A DNA stretch of 64,000 bases from Kosakonia sp. BYX6 (GTDB lineage: Bacteria; Pseudomonadota; Gammaproteobacteria; Enterobacterales; Enterobacteriaceae), in assembly GCF_038449125.1 (NCBI RefSeq), contig NZ_CP151800.1:1646406-1710405 (forward strand). The letters are read 5' to 3'. The notes below the pieces were generated by a model that did not search any database, was not told where the DNA came from, and saw only the letters and a program-made list of their open reading frames with translations. The translations under genes were made by a program, and so were the position numbers. The stretch's first letter is position 1, and each line of letters opens with the position of its first letter. Shown here in pieces: positions 31,135-43,779 of the stretch.

Positions 31135-32460
31135 ATGGATGCAATAAAATTTGCTTTACCTTTGGTATTCATTTCTGGTTTAAGTGCCACCAGCGCTTTT
31201 GCCAGTGATGAGCCGTTCAACACACAGGGATTTATTGAAAATAGCCAATTTTCGGTCACGCTGAAAAATGTCTGGATGCTGAATACCAGTAATCAGAACG
31301 AGGCGGCAGGTATTGGCGATCAGAAAGCCTGGGCACAAGGCGCGCTGCTGGATTACCAGAGCGGCTGGTTCGGGGATGTTATCGGGGTTGACGCGTCCTG
31401 GTACAGCGTTGCGAAGCTGTATGCCAATGACGATTTCGCCGGGCGTGACCTGCTGCGCGATAACAACGGGCATGCGGAAGGCTTCAACAAAATTGGCCAG
31501 ATCTACGGGAAGCTGAAATGGGGGGATGACGCGGCCTATGCCAGGCTGTACGCGGGCTGGAAGCAGCTTTACAAATTCGGCGTACTCAGCGTGACGCACA
31601 GCCGCGCAGCACCGAGCACCTGGCAAGGCGTCAGCATGGAAAGCGGCCTGGGGAATATCTCCGCCCGCGCCGCCTGGGTCACCCGTTTTTCTGAACGCGA
31701 TGAACCTGAAAAGCGCCACTTTTATACGTTAAAAAGCAATAAACGCATCGATCATATTGTGACGGGGGACGTAAGCTGGCGCCCGGCAAATAATATGCAA
31801 ATCACCTGGCTTGCGGGCGAAAGCGATAATTACCTTTTACGTCAGGGATTGGAAGCACAATTCTCGCATCCTGTCACGGAAGGGGAGAGTCTCTTATTTC
31901 GCAGTGCCTGGTATTACAATCGTGGGCTCAGTGAATGGGAAGGCGCGCGAGGATTTACGCACAGCGCACAACATATTTTCGCCCTGGCAGGATATCAATA
32001 TCACGATATTGAATCTGGAATCGGCTGGTCAAAAACAAAAGCGAAACTGGATGGCGGGTTAGGTCAATTTTATTGGCATATGGGCAAGAATACCCGAGGC
32101 GCATTTAATAGCCCGGCCGATGGCGAAGGTAATGATTATGTCAATGACGGCGAGCAGATGCTTTATTGGTACGGGAAATATTCACTGTCACCAGAATTAA
32201 CTCTCGGCCTTTTTAGTCATTATGGTTTCGGTGCGCGATATCAGGATGTTTCATTAACCCAATGGGAATATGGCGGGTTTGTGGCGTGGGCGCCCAAAGA
32301 CGTGGCGGGTTTATCCTTTTTTGCCGGGTTCGGCCCAAGTTACAGCTGGAAGTTAGTGAACGGCAAACCATCGCTTACGGAGGATAAGCGCGGGTTCCAC
32401 CGCTCGAAAGGCGTCGGTGGCGGGGTGACGATGGAATACAAATTCGGTCTGCTTAAATAA
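31135..32460 (+). CDS. OprD-family outer-membrane porin
   Basis: 441 residues. Signal peptide about 1-23 (ending SATSAFA) and an 18-strand-type barrel rich in aromatic girdles, ending in EYKFGLLK. The N-terminal FIENSQFSVTLKNVWMLN and the overall spacing fit the OprD/chitoporin family rather than the LamB-like BglH porin of the E. coli bgl operon. Directly behind RAT 1 and its terminator, 14 bases before the surE-like gene, so its likely role is diffusion of beta-glucosides or related small glycosides into the periplasm. Substrate is inference from operon membership. Confidence 0.8.
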   Translation: MDAIKFALPLVFISGLSATSAFASDEPFNTQGFIENSQFSVTLKNVWMLNTSNQNEAAGIGDQKAWAQGALLDYQSGWFGDVIGVDASWYSVAKLYANDDFAGRDLLRDNNGHAEGFNKIGQIYGKLKWGDDAAYARLYAGWKQLYKFGVLSVTHSRAAPSTWQGVSMESGLGNISARAAWVTRFSERDEPEKRHFYTLKSNKRIDHIVTGDVSWRPANNMQITWLAGESDNYLLRQGLEAQFSHPVTEGESLLFRSAWYYNRGLSEWEGARGFTHSAQHIFALAGYQYHDIESGIGWSKTKAKLDGGLGQFYWHMGKNTRGAFNSPADGEGNDYVNDGEQMLYWYGKYSLSPELTLGLFSHYGFGARYQDVSLTQWEYGGFVAWAPKDVAGLSFFAGFGPSYSWKLVNGKPSLTEDKRGFHRSKGVGGGVTMEYKFGLLK

Positions 32461-32474
32461 CAAGGAGTTTCATC

Positions 32475-34237
<1,763 letters not shown>

Positions 34238-34248
34238 GCGCGCCACCA

Positions 34249-34285
34249 GGATTGTTACTGCACTTTTTTCTTTGCAGGCAAAACC
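34249..34285 (+). promoter_or_regulatory. RAT antiterminator 2 (before bglF)
   Basis: GGATTGTTACTGCA followed by a T-rich loop and TGCAGGCAAAACC. Both conserved internal-loop strands of RAT are intact; the apical loop is enlarged to about ten bases, compared with the three to four of RAT 1. Confidence 0.9.
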
Positions 34286-34324
34286 TGAGTCCGCTCCCGC
34301 AAGGGGCGGTCTCAGGTTTTTTTT
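34281..34324 (+). terminator. Conditional terminator 2 of the bgl-type operon
   Basis: AAACCTGAG/CTCAGGTTT stem plus CCGC/GCGG, then T8; its left arm overlaps the RAT 2 3' end. Stronger than terminator 1. Confidence 0.92.
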
Positions 34325-34349
34325 ATACAGGCACTGCCTACGGGCATGA

Positions 34350-37628
<3,279 letters not shown>

Positions 37629-37634
37629 TCTGTA

Positions 37635-37659
37635 CTCTGCCCGGTTCGTCCGGGCAGAG
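37635..37659. terminator. Hairpin between the GH1 gene and the LysR gene
   Basis: CTCTGCCCGG-TTCGT-CCGGGCAGAG, a perfect 10-bp stem in the convergent 40-bp spacer. There is no long T run, so termination efficiency is uncertain. Confidence 0.65.
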
Positions 37660-37668
37660 CTCTCAGAC

Positions 37669-38577
37669 TCACAATTTAGCGATAAATTCTTTCAACCACA
37701 TAACCGCAGCATCGCTGCTGTGGCGTTGATGCCACAGCAGTGCCACCTCAACCGGTTCCGCCTCTAGCGGCACCGGGCTGCACAGTAACCCGCGCGACCG
37801 TTGCCACTCATTGGCAAGCCCGGCTGGCACCGTTGCCAGCGCGGGCATTTTTTCCAGTAAACCCGGTAGTGCTGCGAAGTGCGGTGTAGTGTAGTGAATT
37901 CGCCGTTGATGGCCGCTTTTTGCCAGCAAGGTATCAAAATGACTTCCTGTCGCTTCCCGGTAACTCACCATCAAATGTGGTTGGGCGGCAAACGTATCAA
38001 GATCCAGCGGCGCGTTTAGCGTTAATTGCTGCGGATGCCAGAGCGTGACAAACGGCATATGCGTCAAGACTTCCCGCTCCAGCCAGCGCGGCCCGCCAGC
38101 GGCGACGCTGATTGCCATGTCCATTTCACCGCCTTCCAGACGTGCGGCATCACTGAATGGATCGCTCGCCACCACATTCAACCGCACGCCAGGCGCCTCG
38201 CGCAGCAACGCCGGAATCAATTTCGGCATCAGCCACATTTCCACCCAATCCGCCATGCCCAGCGTCAACGTCACCGTGGCGGTTTTGGCATCGAACGCCG
38301 TTTGCTGGAATAGCGCACTTTGCAACTGTTCAAGCAGCGGCAGCAACTCGGTATGCAGTTCTGCCGCGCGGGCGGTTGGCTGCATTTTGTGGCCGCTGCG
38401 AATAAACAGCGGGTCGTCGAATAACGTGCGCAGGCGCGACAGCACACCGCTCACCGCCGGTTGACCCAGGTGCAGCTTATCGGCGGCGGCAGAAACACTC
38501 TGTTCGCGATACAGCACGGCAAAAGCGATCAGCAGGTTCAGATCGATTTTGCGGAAATCATTCTCTTTGATAGTCAT
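37669..38577 (-). CDS. LysR-type regulator next to the MBL-fold hydrolase
   Basis: 302 residues from ATG at 38577 (MTIKENDFRKIDLNLL); in-frame sequence upstream crosses the divergent promoter and was rejected. The N-terminal helix-turn-helix includes SVSAAADKLHLGQPAVSG and the C-terminal domain resembles the NodD/NahR/LeuO branch. The start codon touches a near-perfect 26-bp palindrome shared with the divergent hydrolase, so the protein very likely controls that gene and itself. Inducer unknown. Confidence 0.88.
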   Translation of the reverse strand: MTIKENDFRKIDLNLLIAFAVLYREQSVSAAADKLHLGQPAVSGVLSRLRTLFDDPLFIRSGHKMQPTARAAELHTELLPLLEQLQSALFQQTAFDAKTATVTLTLGMADWVEMWLMPKLIPALLREAPGVRLNVVASDPFSDAARLEGGEMDMAISVAAGGPRWLEREVLTHMPFVTLWHPQQLTLNAPLDLDTFAAQPHLMVSYREATGSHFDTLLAKSGHQRRIHYTTPHFAALPGLLEKMPALATVPAGLANEWQRSRGLLCSPVPLEAEPVEVALLWHQRHSSDAAVMWLKEFIAKL

Positions 38578-38603
38578 TATCGCTCCAATCAATTGGAGTG
38601 ATA
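38578..38603. promoter_or_regulatory. 26-bp near-perfect palindrome, probable LysR operator
   Basis: TATCGCTCCAAT-CA-ATTGGAGTGATA: 11 of 12 arm positions pair. It contains LysR-type T-N11-A spacing and lies 48 bases before the hydrolase start and directly before the regulator start. Confidence 0.7.
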
Positions 38604-38650
38604 GTAGCCGCGCAGCGATACTGGTGCAATCAAAACGACCGGAGAAGAGC

Positions 38651-39607
38651 ATGAAAAAATATCCCCTGTTACTGGCCCTGACCACGGTCGGGCTAAGCGT
38701 TAGCGCGATGGCTGCCATGCCGCTTTCCACCCATCAGCCGCAAGCGCCGGGTTACTACCGCATGGCGATGGGCGACTGGCAAATTACTGCCGTTTCCGAT
38801 GGCACCGTCGCGGTGCCGTTTGGCAAGCTGCTGACCAATATCACGCCCGAAAAATTGCAGGCGCGCATGGCGCAGGCGAATTTACCGGTCAACGCCGAGA
38901 CATCGATCAACGCTTTTGTCATTAACACGGGCAAACAGCTGATTCTGGTGGATGCAGGCGCCGGCGCGCTGTTTGGCGATGCGGGCGGTCATCTGCCTGA
39001 AAACTTGCGTGCAGCGGGTATCGATCCGGCGGCTATTGATACGGTATTACTGACCCATATTCACGCCGATCACTCCGGCGGTGTGCAGCGCGACGGCAAA
39101 CCGGTGTTTGCCAATGCCACCGTGCGCGTTGACCAGCGCGATGTCGATTTCTGGCTTAACCCGGCGCATGCGAAAGATGTCGAAGAGGGGCAGCGCCACA
39201 CGTTCGCCGAATCCGAACGCTCGCTGCGCCCGGTGATCGACGCCGGTAAGCTCAGCGCTTTTCGCGCGCCCGTGCAGATCATGCCCGGTATTGACGCAGT
39301 GCCTGCGCCAGGACATACGCCGGGCAGCGTGATTTACCGCGTCACCCACGGCGGGAAAACGCTGATGTTGTGGGGCGATATTATTCACGCGCACCCGGTG
39401 CAGCTTCCGCAGCCGAAGGTGGCCATTCATTTTGATGTCAACCGTCAGCAGGCCGTTGCCACGCGTGAGAAAGTGCTGGCGCAGGTTGCGCGCGAAGGGG
39501 ATTGGATCGCCGCGGCGCATATCGCGTTTCCGGGCATCGGTAAGGTGATGAAAGCGGGGCAAGGGTACCGCTGGGCGCCGATTAATTACAGTGCCAAGGG
39601 CGAATGA
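38651..39607 (+). CDS. Exported metallo-beta-lactamase-fold hydrolase
   Basis: 318 residues from ATG at 38651 after GGAGAAGAGC. Signal peptide about 1-22 (LSVSAMA/AMP). The MBL zinc motif HIHADH is at 136-141, with further ligands His222 (GHTPG), Asp243 (WGDIIHAH) and His290 (AAAHIAF), so a two-zinc site is complete. The arrangement resembles the periplasmic or secreted lactonase/organophosphate-hydrolase-like subgroup (cd07720-type) rather than true beta-lactamases; beta-lactamase activity cannot be inferred. Divergent from its LysR neighbour. Confidence 0.82.
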   Translation: MKKYPLLLALTTVGLSVSAMAAMPLSTHQPQAPGYYRMAMGDWQITAVSDGTVAVPFGKLLTNITPEKLQARMAQANLPVNAETSINAFVINTGKQLILVDAGAGALFGDAGGHLPENLRAAGIDPAAIDTVLLTHIHADHSGGVQRDGKPVFANATVRVDQRDVDFWLNPAHAKDVEEGQRHTFAESERSLRPVIDAGKLSAFRAPVQIMPGIDAVPAPGHTPGSVIYRVTHGGKTLMLWGDIIHAHPVQLPQPKVAIHFDVNRQQAVATREKVLAQVAREGDWIAAAHIAFPGIGKVMKAGQGYRWAPINYSAKGE

Positions 39608-39610
39608 CCA

Positions 39611-39700
39611 GCCGGAGAATTGCCCGGCGCTAACGCTTACCGGGCCTACAAACACGGTTCGGGATTCGTAGGCCGGATAAGGCGCTAGCCGCCATCCGGC
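39611..39700. repeat. REP/BIME pair after the MBL gene
   Basis: GCCCGGCGCTAACGCTTACC (39622-39641) and the inverted GGCCGGATAAGGCGCTAGCC (39671-39690) are classical REP units. Confidence 0.75.
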
Positions 39701-39706
39701 GCTCGT

Positions 39707-39790
39707 TTAGAAGATCATTTTAAACACGCCGGTGACCACCAGCAGACCAATCAGGAAAATAATCAGGATCGCCCAAAGTAAAATCTTCAT
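39707..39790 (-). CDS. yohP: Small membrane protein YohP
   Basis: 27 residues on the minus strand, starting MKILLWAILIIFLIG and ending GVFKMIF. It is a single hydrophobic helix and almost identical to E. coli YohP, a small inner-membrane protein whose insertion can occur after translation. Function unknown. It is too short for ordinary gene calling and lies between a REP pair and yohF. Confidence 0.9.
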   Translation of the reverse strand: MKILLWAILIIFLIGLLVVTGVFKMIF

Positions 39791-39899
39791 CATTTTCGTC
39801 ATCCTTATCATGGGTTGTTTCAGCAAAGCTTAGGCAATCTCTCACCATCCTGCCTTTTTTCTATACTTAACTGCTTATTAAATAACCGGAGGGCGAAGC

Positions 39900-40673
39900 A
39901 TGGCTGAAACGAAAGTCGCAATAGTGACCGCTGCGGATTCCGGCATCGGCAGGCAAAGTGCGCTGATGCTGGCACAACGGGGTTTTGATGTGGGCATTAC
40001 CTGGCATTCCGACCACGACGGCGCAGACGAAACGGCACGGCAGGTGCAAGCGCTCGGGCGGCGGGCGGAGGTAATCCAACTTGATCTCAGTCATTTACCG
40101 GATGGCGCGCAGGCCATTCAGACACTGATTTCACGCTTCGGGCGCATCGACGCGCTGGTCAATAACGCCGGGGCGATGACCAAAGCGCCTTTCCTGGATG
40201 TGACGTTTGAGGACTGGCGCGCCATTTTCACCATTGATGTCGATGGCGCGTTTCTTTGCTCGCAAATCGCCGCGCGACAAATGGTGAAACAGGGGCAGGG
40301 CGGGCGCATCGTCAATATCACTTCGGTGCATGAACATACGCCGTTGCCAGAGGCCAGTGCCTATACTGCCGCCAAACACGCGTTGGGTGGCTTAACCCAG
40401 TCGATGGCGCTGGAGTTGGTGGAACACAACATTCTGGTGAACGCCGTGGCACCCGGCGCGATTGCTACGCCGATGAACGATATGGACGATGCCGACGCGA
40501 AACCCGGTTCAATGCCGATAATCCCGCTCGCGCGACCCGGCACCACCAAAGAGATCGCCAGCATGGTGGCCTGGCTCTGCTCTGAAGAAGCCAGCTACGC
40601 CACCGGGCAGTCGTTTATCATCGACGGCGGTTTTATGCTGGCGAACCCGCAGTTCAAACCCCAAAAAGCTTAA
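39900..40673 (+). CDS. yohF: Short-chain dehydrogenase YohF
   Basis: 257 residues, classical SDR fold: nucleotide-binding TAADSGIG near the N-terminus, NNAG at about 87-90, and the catalytic Ser-Tyr-Lys set in ITSVHEH and YTAAKHA. Similar to E. coli YohF, which is annotated as an acetoin-reductase-like oxidoreductase; the physiological substrate is not known. Its stop overlaps the tail of convergent yohD by four bases. Confidence 0.93.
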   Translation: MAETKVAIVTAADSGIGRQSALMLAQRGFDVGITWHSDHDGADETARQVQALGRRAEVIQLDLSHLPDGAQAIQTLISRFGRIDALVNNAGAMTKAPFLDVTFEDWRAIFTIDVDGAFLCSQIAARQMVKQGQGGRIVNITSVHEHTPLPEASAYTAAKHALGGLTQSMALELVEHNILVNAVAPGAIATPMNDMDDADAKPGSMPIIPLARPGTTKEIASMVAWLCSEEASYATGQSFIIDGGFMLANPQFKPQKA

Positions 40674-41260
40674 TCCTCCGAGGCGTTGCGCTGGCGTTTT
40701 TTCCGGCGGTGGCGAAACCACCACCGCAGGCAGAACACCAGCGCGATGGCGAGGATCAGCCAAATCCAGCGTTTCACATGCTGGTCGAATTGATGCAGCC
40801 ACGGGCCAATCACTTCACCGCCCACATAACCGAGCGTGGTAAACAACAGCGCCCAAACGATGGCGCCGATAATATTCAGCGGCAGAAAGATTTTTGGTCG
40901 CAAACGGCTGGTGCCAATCAATAGCGGGCCAATAATGCGAAAACCGTACATAAAGCGCGAACCGATAACAAACAGGTAGGGATGACGGCGGATAAGCGTC
41001 TGTGCCTGATGAATCTTCTCCCGGTGGCGGGAAAATCGACGCAGGATCTTCGTTCCGTAGCGTCTGCCCACCAGATAAAGCAACTGGTCGCCAATCATGC
41101 CGCCCAGCGCCACAGCCAGCACGACCAGCGGAAAGCGCAGCAACCCCTGATGCGCGGCAACACCGCCCAACAGTGTGATGGTTTCCCCTTCCGCAACGCT
41201 GCCAATAACCAGCGCGGCGTAGCCATATTCGCTAATCAGATGATTGATATCCAATGTCAT
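40670..41260 (-). CDS. yohD: DedA-family membrane protein YohD
   Basis: 196 residues. DedA/VTT domain with motifs GDQLLYLVGRRYG and FMYGFRIIGPLLIG (the conserved arginine and glycine stretch), four to five membrane helices and a basic C-terminal tail (RHRRKKRQR). DedA proteins act as lipid flippases/undecaprenyl phosphate recyclers or are needed for membrane potential; the specific role of YohD is unknown. Slightly longer than E. coli (192). Confidence 0.94.
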   Translation of the reverse strand: MTLDINHLISEYGYAALVIGSVAEGETITLLGGVAAHQGLLRFPLVVLAVALGGMIGDQLLYLVGRRYGTKILRRFSRHREKIHQAQTLIRRHPYLFVIGSRFMYGFRIIGPLLIGTSRLRPKIFLPLNIIGAIVWALLFTTLGYVGGEVIGPWLHQFDQHVKRWIWLILAIALVFCLRWWFRHRRKKRQRNASED

Positions 41261-41414
41261 TACCTCCTCCTGGCAAAACGCTAATAAGCATATACGCTCA
41301 CAGCCGTTCTCGCAGGGCCGGAGATTGCACGCTTTTTGGCGCTGTACAAAAAATAATCTCCAGAGTGACGTATACTTACAGGGTCGATGTTCGGGCTTTC
41401 AGCGAGGGGGCGTT

Positions 41415-42002
41415 ATGAACCATGTCTGGGGACTCTTTTCCCATCCCGATCGTGAAATGCAGGTTATCAAAAGCGAAGACGAGACCGTTTCGCATCACTA
41501 CACCCACCATGTTCTTGTCATGGCGGCCATTCCGGTTATCTGTGCATTTATCGGTACTACGCAAATCGGCTGGAACTTTGGTGAAAACAACGTTGTGATG
41601 TTGTCCTGGTTCACCGGTTTGTCTCTGGCGGTTTTATTCTATGCCTTGATGCTGGCGGGGGTGGCCGTAATGGGCCGCGTCATCTGGTGGATGGCACGAA
41701 ATTACCCGCAGCGGCCATCACTGACGCGCTGTATGGTGTTTGCCGGTTACGTGGCAACGCCGCTGTTTTTAAGCGGTATTGTGGCGCTTTACCCACTGGT
41801 GTGGCTGTGCGCGTTGATCGGTACAGTGGCGCTGTTTTATACCGGGTATCTGCTCTATGTCGGCATTCCAACCTTCCTGAATATCAACAAGGAAGAGGGG
41901 CTGAGCTTCTCCAGCTCGACGCTGGCGATTGGTGTACTGGTGCTGGAAGTTCTGCTGGCGCTGACGGTAATCCTGTGGGGTTACGGTTATCGATTGTTCT
42001 AA
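41415..42002 (+). CDS. yohC: Yip1-family inner-membrane protein YohC
   Basis: 195 residues from ATG at 41415 (MNHVWGLFSHPDREMQ), equal in length to E. coli; start chosen after GAGGGGG. Five hydrophobic helices, Yip1 domain. Function unknown; expression in E. coli responds to stress regulators. It diverges from yohD. Confidence 0.93.
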   Translation: MNHVWGLFSHPDREMQVIKSEDETVSHHYTHHVLVMAAIPVICAFIGTTQIGWNFGENNVVMLSWFTGLSLAVLFYALMLAGVAVMGRVIWWMARNYPQRPSLTRCMVFAGYVATPLFLSGIVALYPLVWLCALIGTVALFYTGYLLYVGIPTFLNINKEEGLSFSSSTLAIGVLVLEVLLALTVILWGYGYRLF

Positions 42003-42172
42003 TCACCCTGCGTTGCTGGCAGAAATGCTGGCAACGCAAACTCTCGCAACGATTATCCTCTGGCGACAACCCTGCGTGGCGGCTATTATGCCAAAGCCAG
42101 CCCTGTTATTGCTTCGGCGAACAGAAGCGGTGTGCGTAATAACGTGCGTGAATAATTTTCAGAAGCCTCACC

Positions 42173-43123
42173 ATGCAGAAATTTCGAGTTTCCTTATTAA
42201 GCCTGGCTTTATTGCTGAGTGCGCCCATAGCGCCGATTGCGCTAGCGAAAACCCCAGTTGCGACAACGGCCGCGCAACCTGAAATCGCGTCGGGCAGCGC
42301 GATGATTGTCGATCTGCAAACCAACAACGTTATCTATTCCAGCCACCCGGATCTGGTGCGCCCCATCGCGTCGATCACCAAATTGATGACCGCGATGGTG
42401 GTGCTGGATGCCCGCCTGCCGCTGGATGAAAAACTCTCTGTTGATATCAGCCAAACGCCGGAAATGAAGGGGATTTACTCCCGCGTGCGTTTGAACAGCG
42501 AAATCAGCCGCAAAGATATGCTGCTGCTGGCGCTGATGTCCTCGGAAAACCGTGCCGCTGCGAGCCTCGCGCATCACTATCCGGGCGGTTATCAGGCCTT
42601 TATCGCGGCGATGAATGCCAAAGCCAAAGCGCTTGGCATGAGCAATACCCGTTATGTTGAACCGACCGGGCTGTCGATTCATAACGTTTCAACCGCCCGC
42701 GATCTCAGCAAGCTGCTGATTGCCACCAAACAGTACCCGCTGATTGGGCAACTGAGCACCACGCGCGAAGAGATGGCGACGTTCGCCAACCCGGCGTATA
42801 CGCTGCCGTTTCGCAATACCAACCACCTGGTCTACCGCGATAACTGGAACATTCAGTTGACGAAAACCGGCTTTACCAATGCGGCAGGCCACTGCCTGGT
42901 GATGCGCACCGTGATCAACAATAAACCGGTGGCGCTGGTGGTGATGGATGCGTTCGGCAAATTTACACACTTTGCCGATGCCAGCCGTTTACGCACGTGG
43001 ATTGAAACCGGGAAAGTGCAGCCGGTTCCGGCGGCGGCACTGAGCTATAAGCGCCAGAAAGCGGCGCAAATGGCGCAAAACCCGGCGCTGAATGCCGGGG
43101 AACTCACCGCGCAAAACGATTAA
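42173..43123 (+). CDS. pbpG: D-alanyl-D-alanine endopeptidase PbpG (PBP7)
   Basis: 316 residues with a signal peptide of about 25 residues (ending IALA). Peptidase S11 motifs: SxxK as Ser67-ITK70, SxN as Ser124-Glu-Asn126, and KTG at 231-233. It cleaves the DD-crosslinks of murein in the periplasm. The stop codon is immediately followed by the stop of a convergent GNAT gene with no spacer. Confidence 0.96.
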   Translation: MQKFRVSLLSLALLLSAPIAPIALAKTPVATTAAQPEIASGSAMIVDLQTNNVIYSSHPDLVRPIASITKLMTAMVVLDARLPLDEKLSVDISQTPEMKGIYSRVRLNSEISRKDMLLLALMSSENRAAASLAHHYPGGYQAFIAAMNAKAKALGMSNTRYVEPTGLSIHNVSTARDLSKLLIATKQYPLIGQLSTTREEMATFANPAYTLPFRNTNHLVYRDNWNIQLTKTGFTNAAGHCLVMRTVINNKPVALVVMDAFGKFTHFADASRLRTWIETGKVQPVPAAALSYKRQKAAQMAQNPALNAGELTAQND

Positions 43124-43678
43124 TTATTCCGGCAGCGTCCAGTCACCATCATTGAGTGGACGCTGCATAATCAACGTATCCCGCCAGTCGCCTTGCTTAT
43201 ACCCCACGCTTCGCAGTTGCCCGACAACCTCGAAACCATGCTTTTTATGTACGCGCAGCGAACCAGCGTTGTTATTCCCATCGCCAATCACCGCGATCAT
43301 CTGCCGCCACGGCCCCTCTTCACAGCGGGCGATTAAGGCACTCAGTAATGCCGAACCAATCCCGCGGCCAGTCATGCTCGCATCGACATAAATCGACTCT
43401 TCCAGCGTGTAACGGTAAGCCGGGCGCGGGCGATAAAAACCGGCGTAGCAGTAACCGACAACAATGCCGTGATAAAGGGCGACCAGCCACGGCAAACCGT
43501 CGTTGGCGATTTTGTTCATGCGGCTGCGCATTTCTTCAATGGCGGGCGGCACTTCTTCGAAGGAGGCACGGCCATTGAGCACGTGCCAGGCGTAAAGGGA
43601 TGAAATGGCGTGAACATCGTCAGGGCTGGCGTCGCGCACGACCACCGCAGGACCCGAAATGATATCGACAGCTGACAT
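43124..43678 (-). CDS. GNAT acetyltransferase (PAT/YncA-like)
   Basis: 184 residues from ATG at 43678. GNAT fold with acetyl-CoA-binding MTGRGIGSALL and downstream DGNNNAGSLRVHKKHGFE, typical of the phosphinothricin/L-methionine-sulfoximine N-acetyltransferase group. The FEEVPP segment also fits that group. The substrate cannot be fixed from sequence; metabolic amine detoxification is likely. It lies between pbpG and dld, adjacent in E. coli, so it is an insertion, and it carries its own palindromic operator-like sequence upstream. Confidence 0.85.
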   Translation of the reverse strand: MSAVDIISGPAVVVRDASPDDVHAISSLYAWHVLNGRASFEEVPPAIEEMRSRMNKIANDGLPWLVALYHGIVVGYCYAGFYRPRPAYRYTLEESIYVDASMTGRGIGSALLSALIARCEEGPWRQMIAVIGDGNNNAGSLRVHKKHGFEVVGQLRSVGYKQGDWRDTLIMQRPLNDGDWTLPE

Positions 43679-43706
43679 GAGAGAGGCGCTCCTTTCAAAG
43701 CAGAGA

Positions 43707-43728
43707 GCCAAAGAAACGTTTCTCTGGC
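43707..43728. promoter_or_regulatory. 22-bp palindrome upstream of the GNAT gene
   Basis: GCCA-A-AGAAACGTTTCT-C-TGGC is symmetrical except for one pair. The central AAACGTTT resembles operators of LacI/GalR-family repressors (PurR, Cra), but the flanks match neither well. Confidence 0.5.
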
Positions 43729-43779
43729 GTTTTCGCTACTCTATTACGAAAGGCGCGCCCAATTCAAAACGGCAGTTGG

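Noticed and set aside
38651-39607. Metallo-beta-lactamase antibiotic resistance gene
   Set aside because: The fold and zinc motif are shared by many hydrolases; length and sequence fit the lactonase-like subgroup, not class B beta-lactamases.
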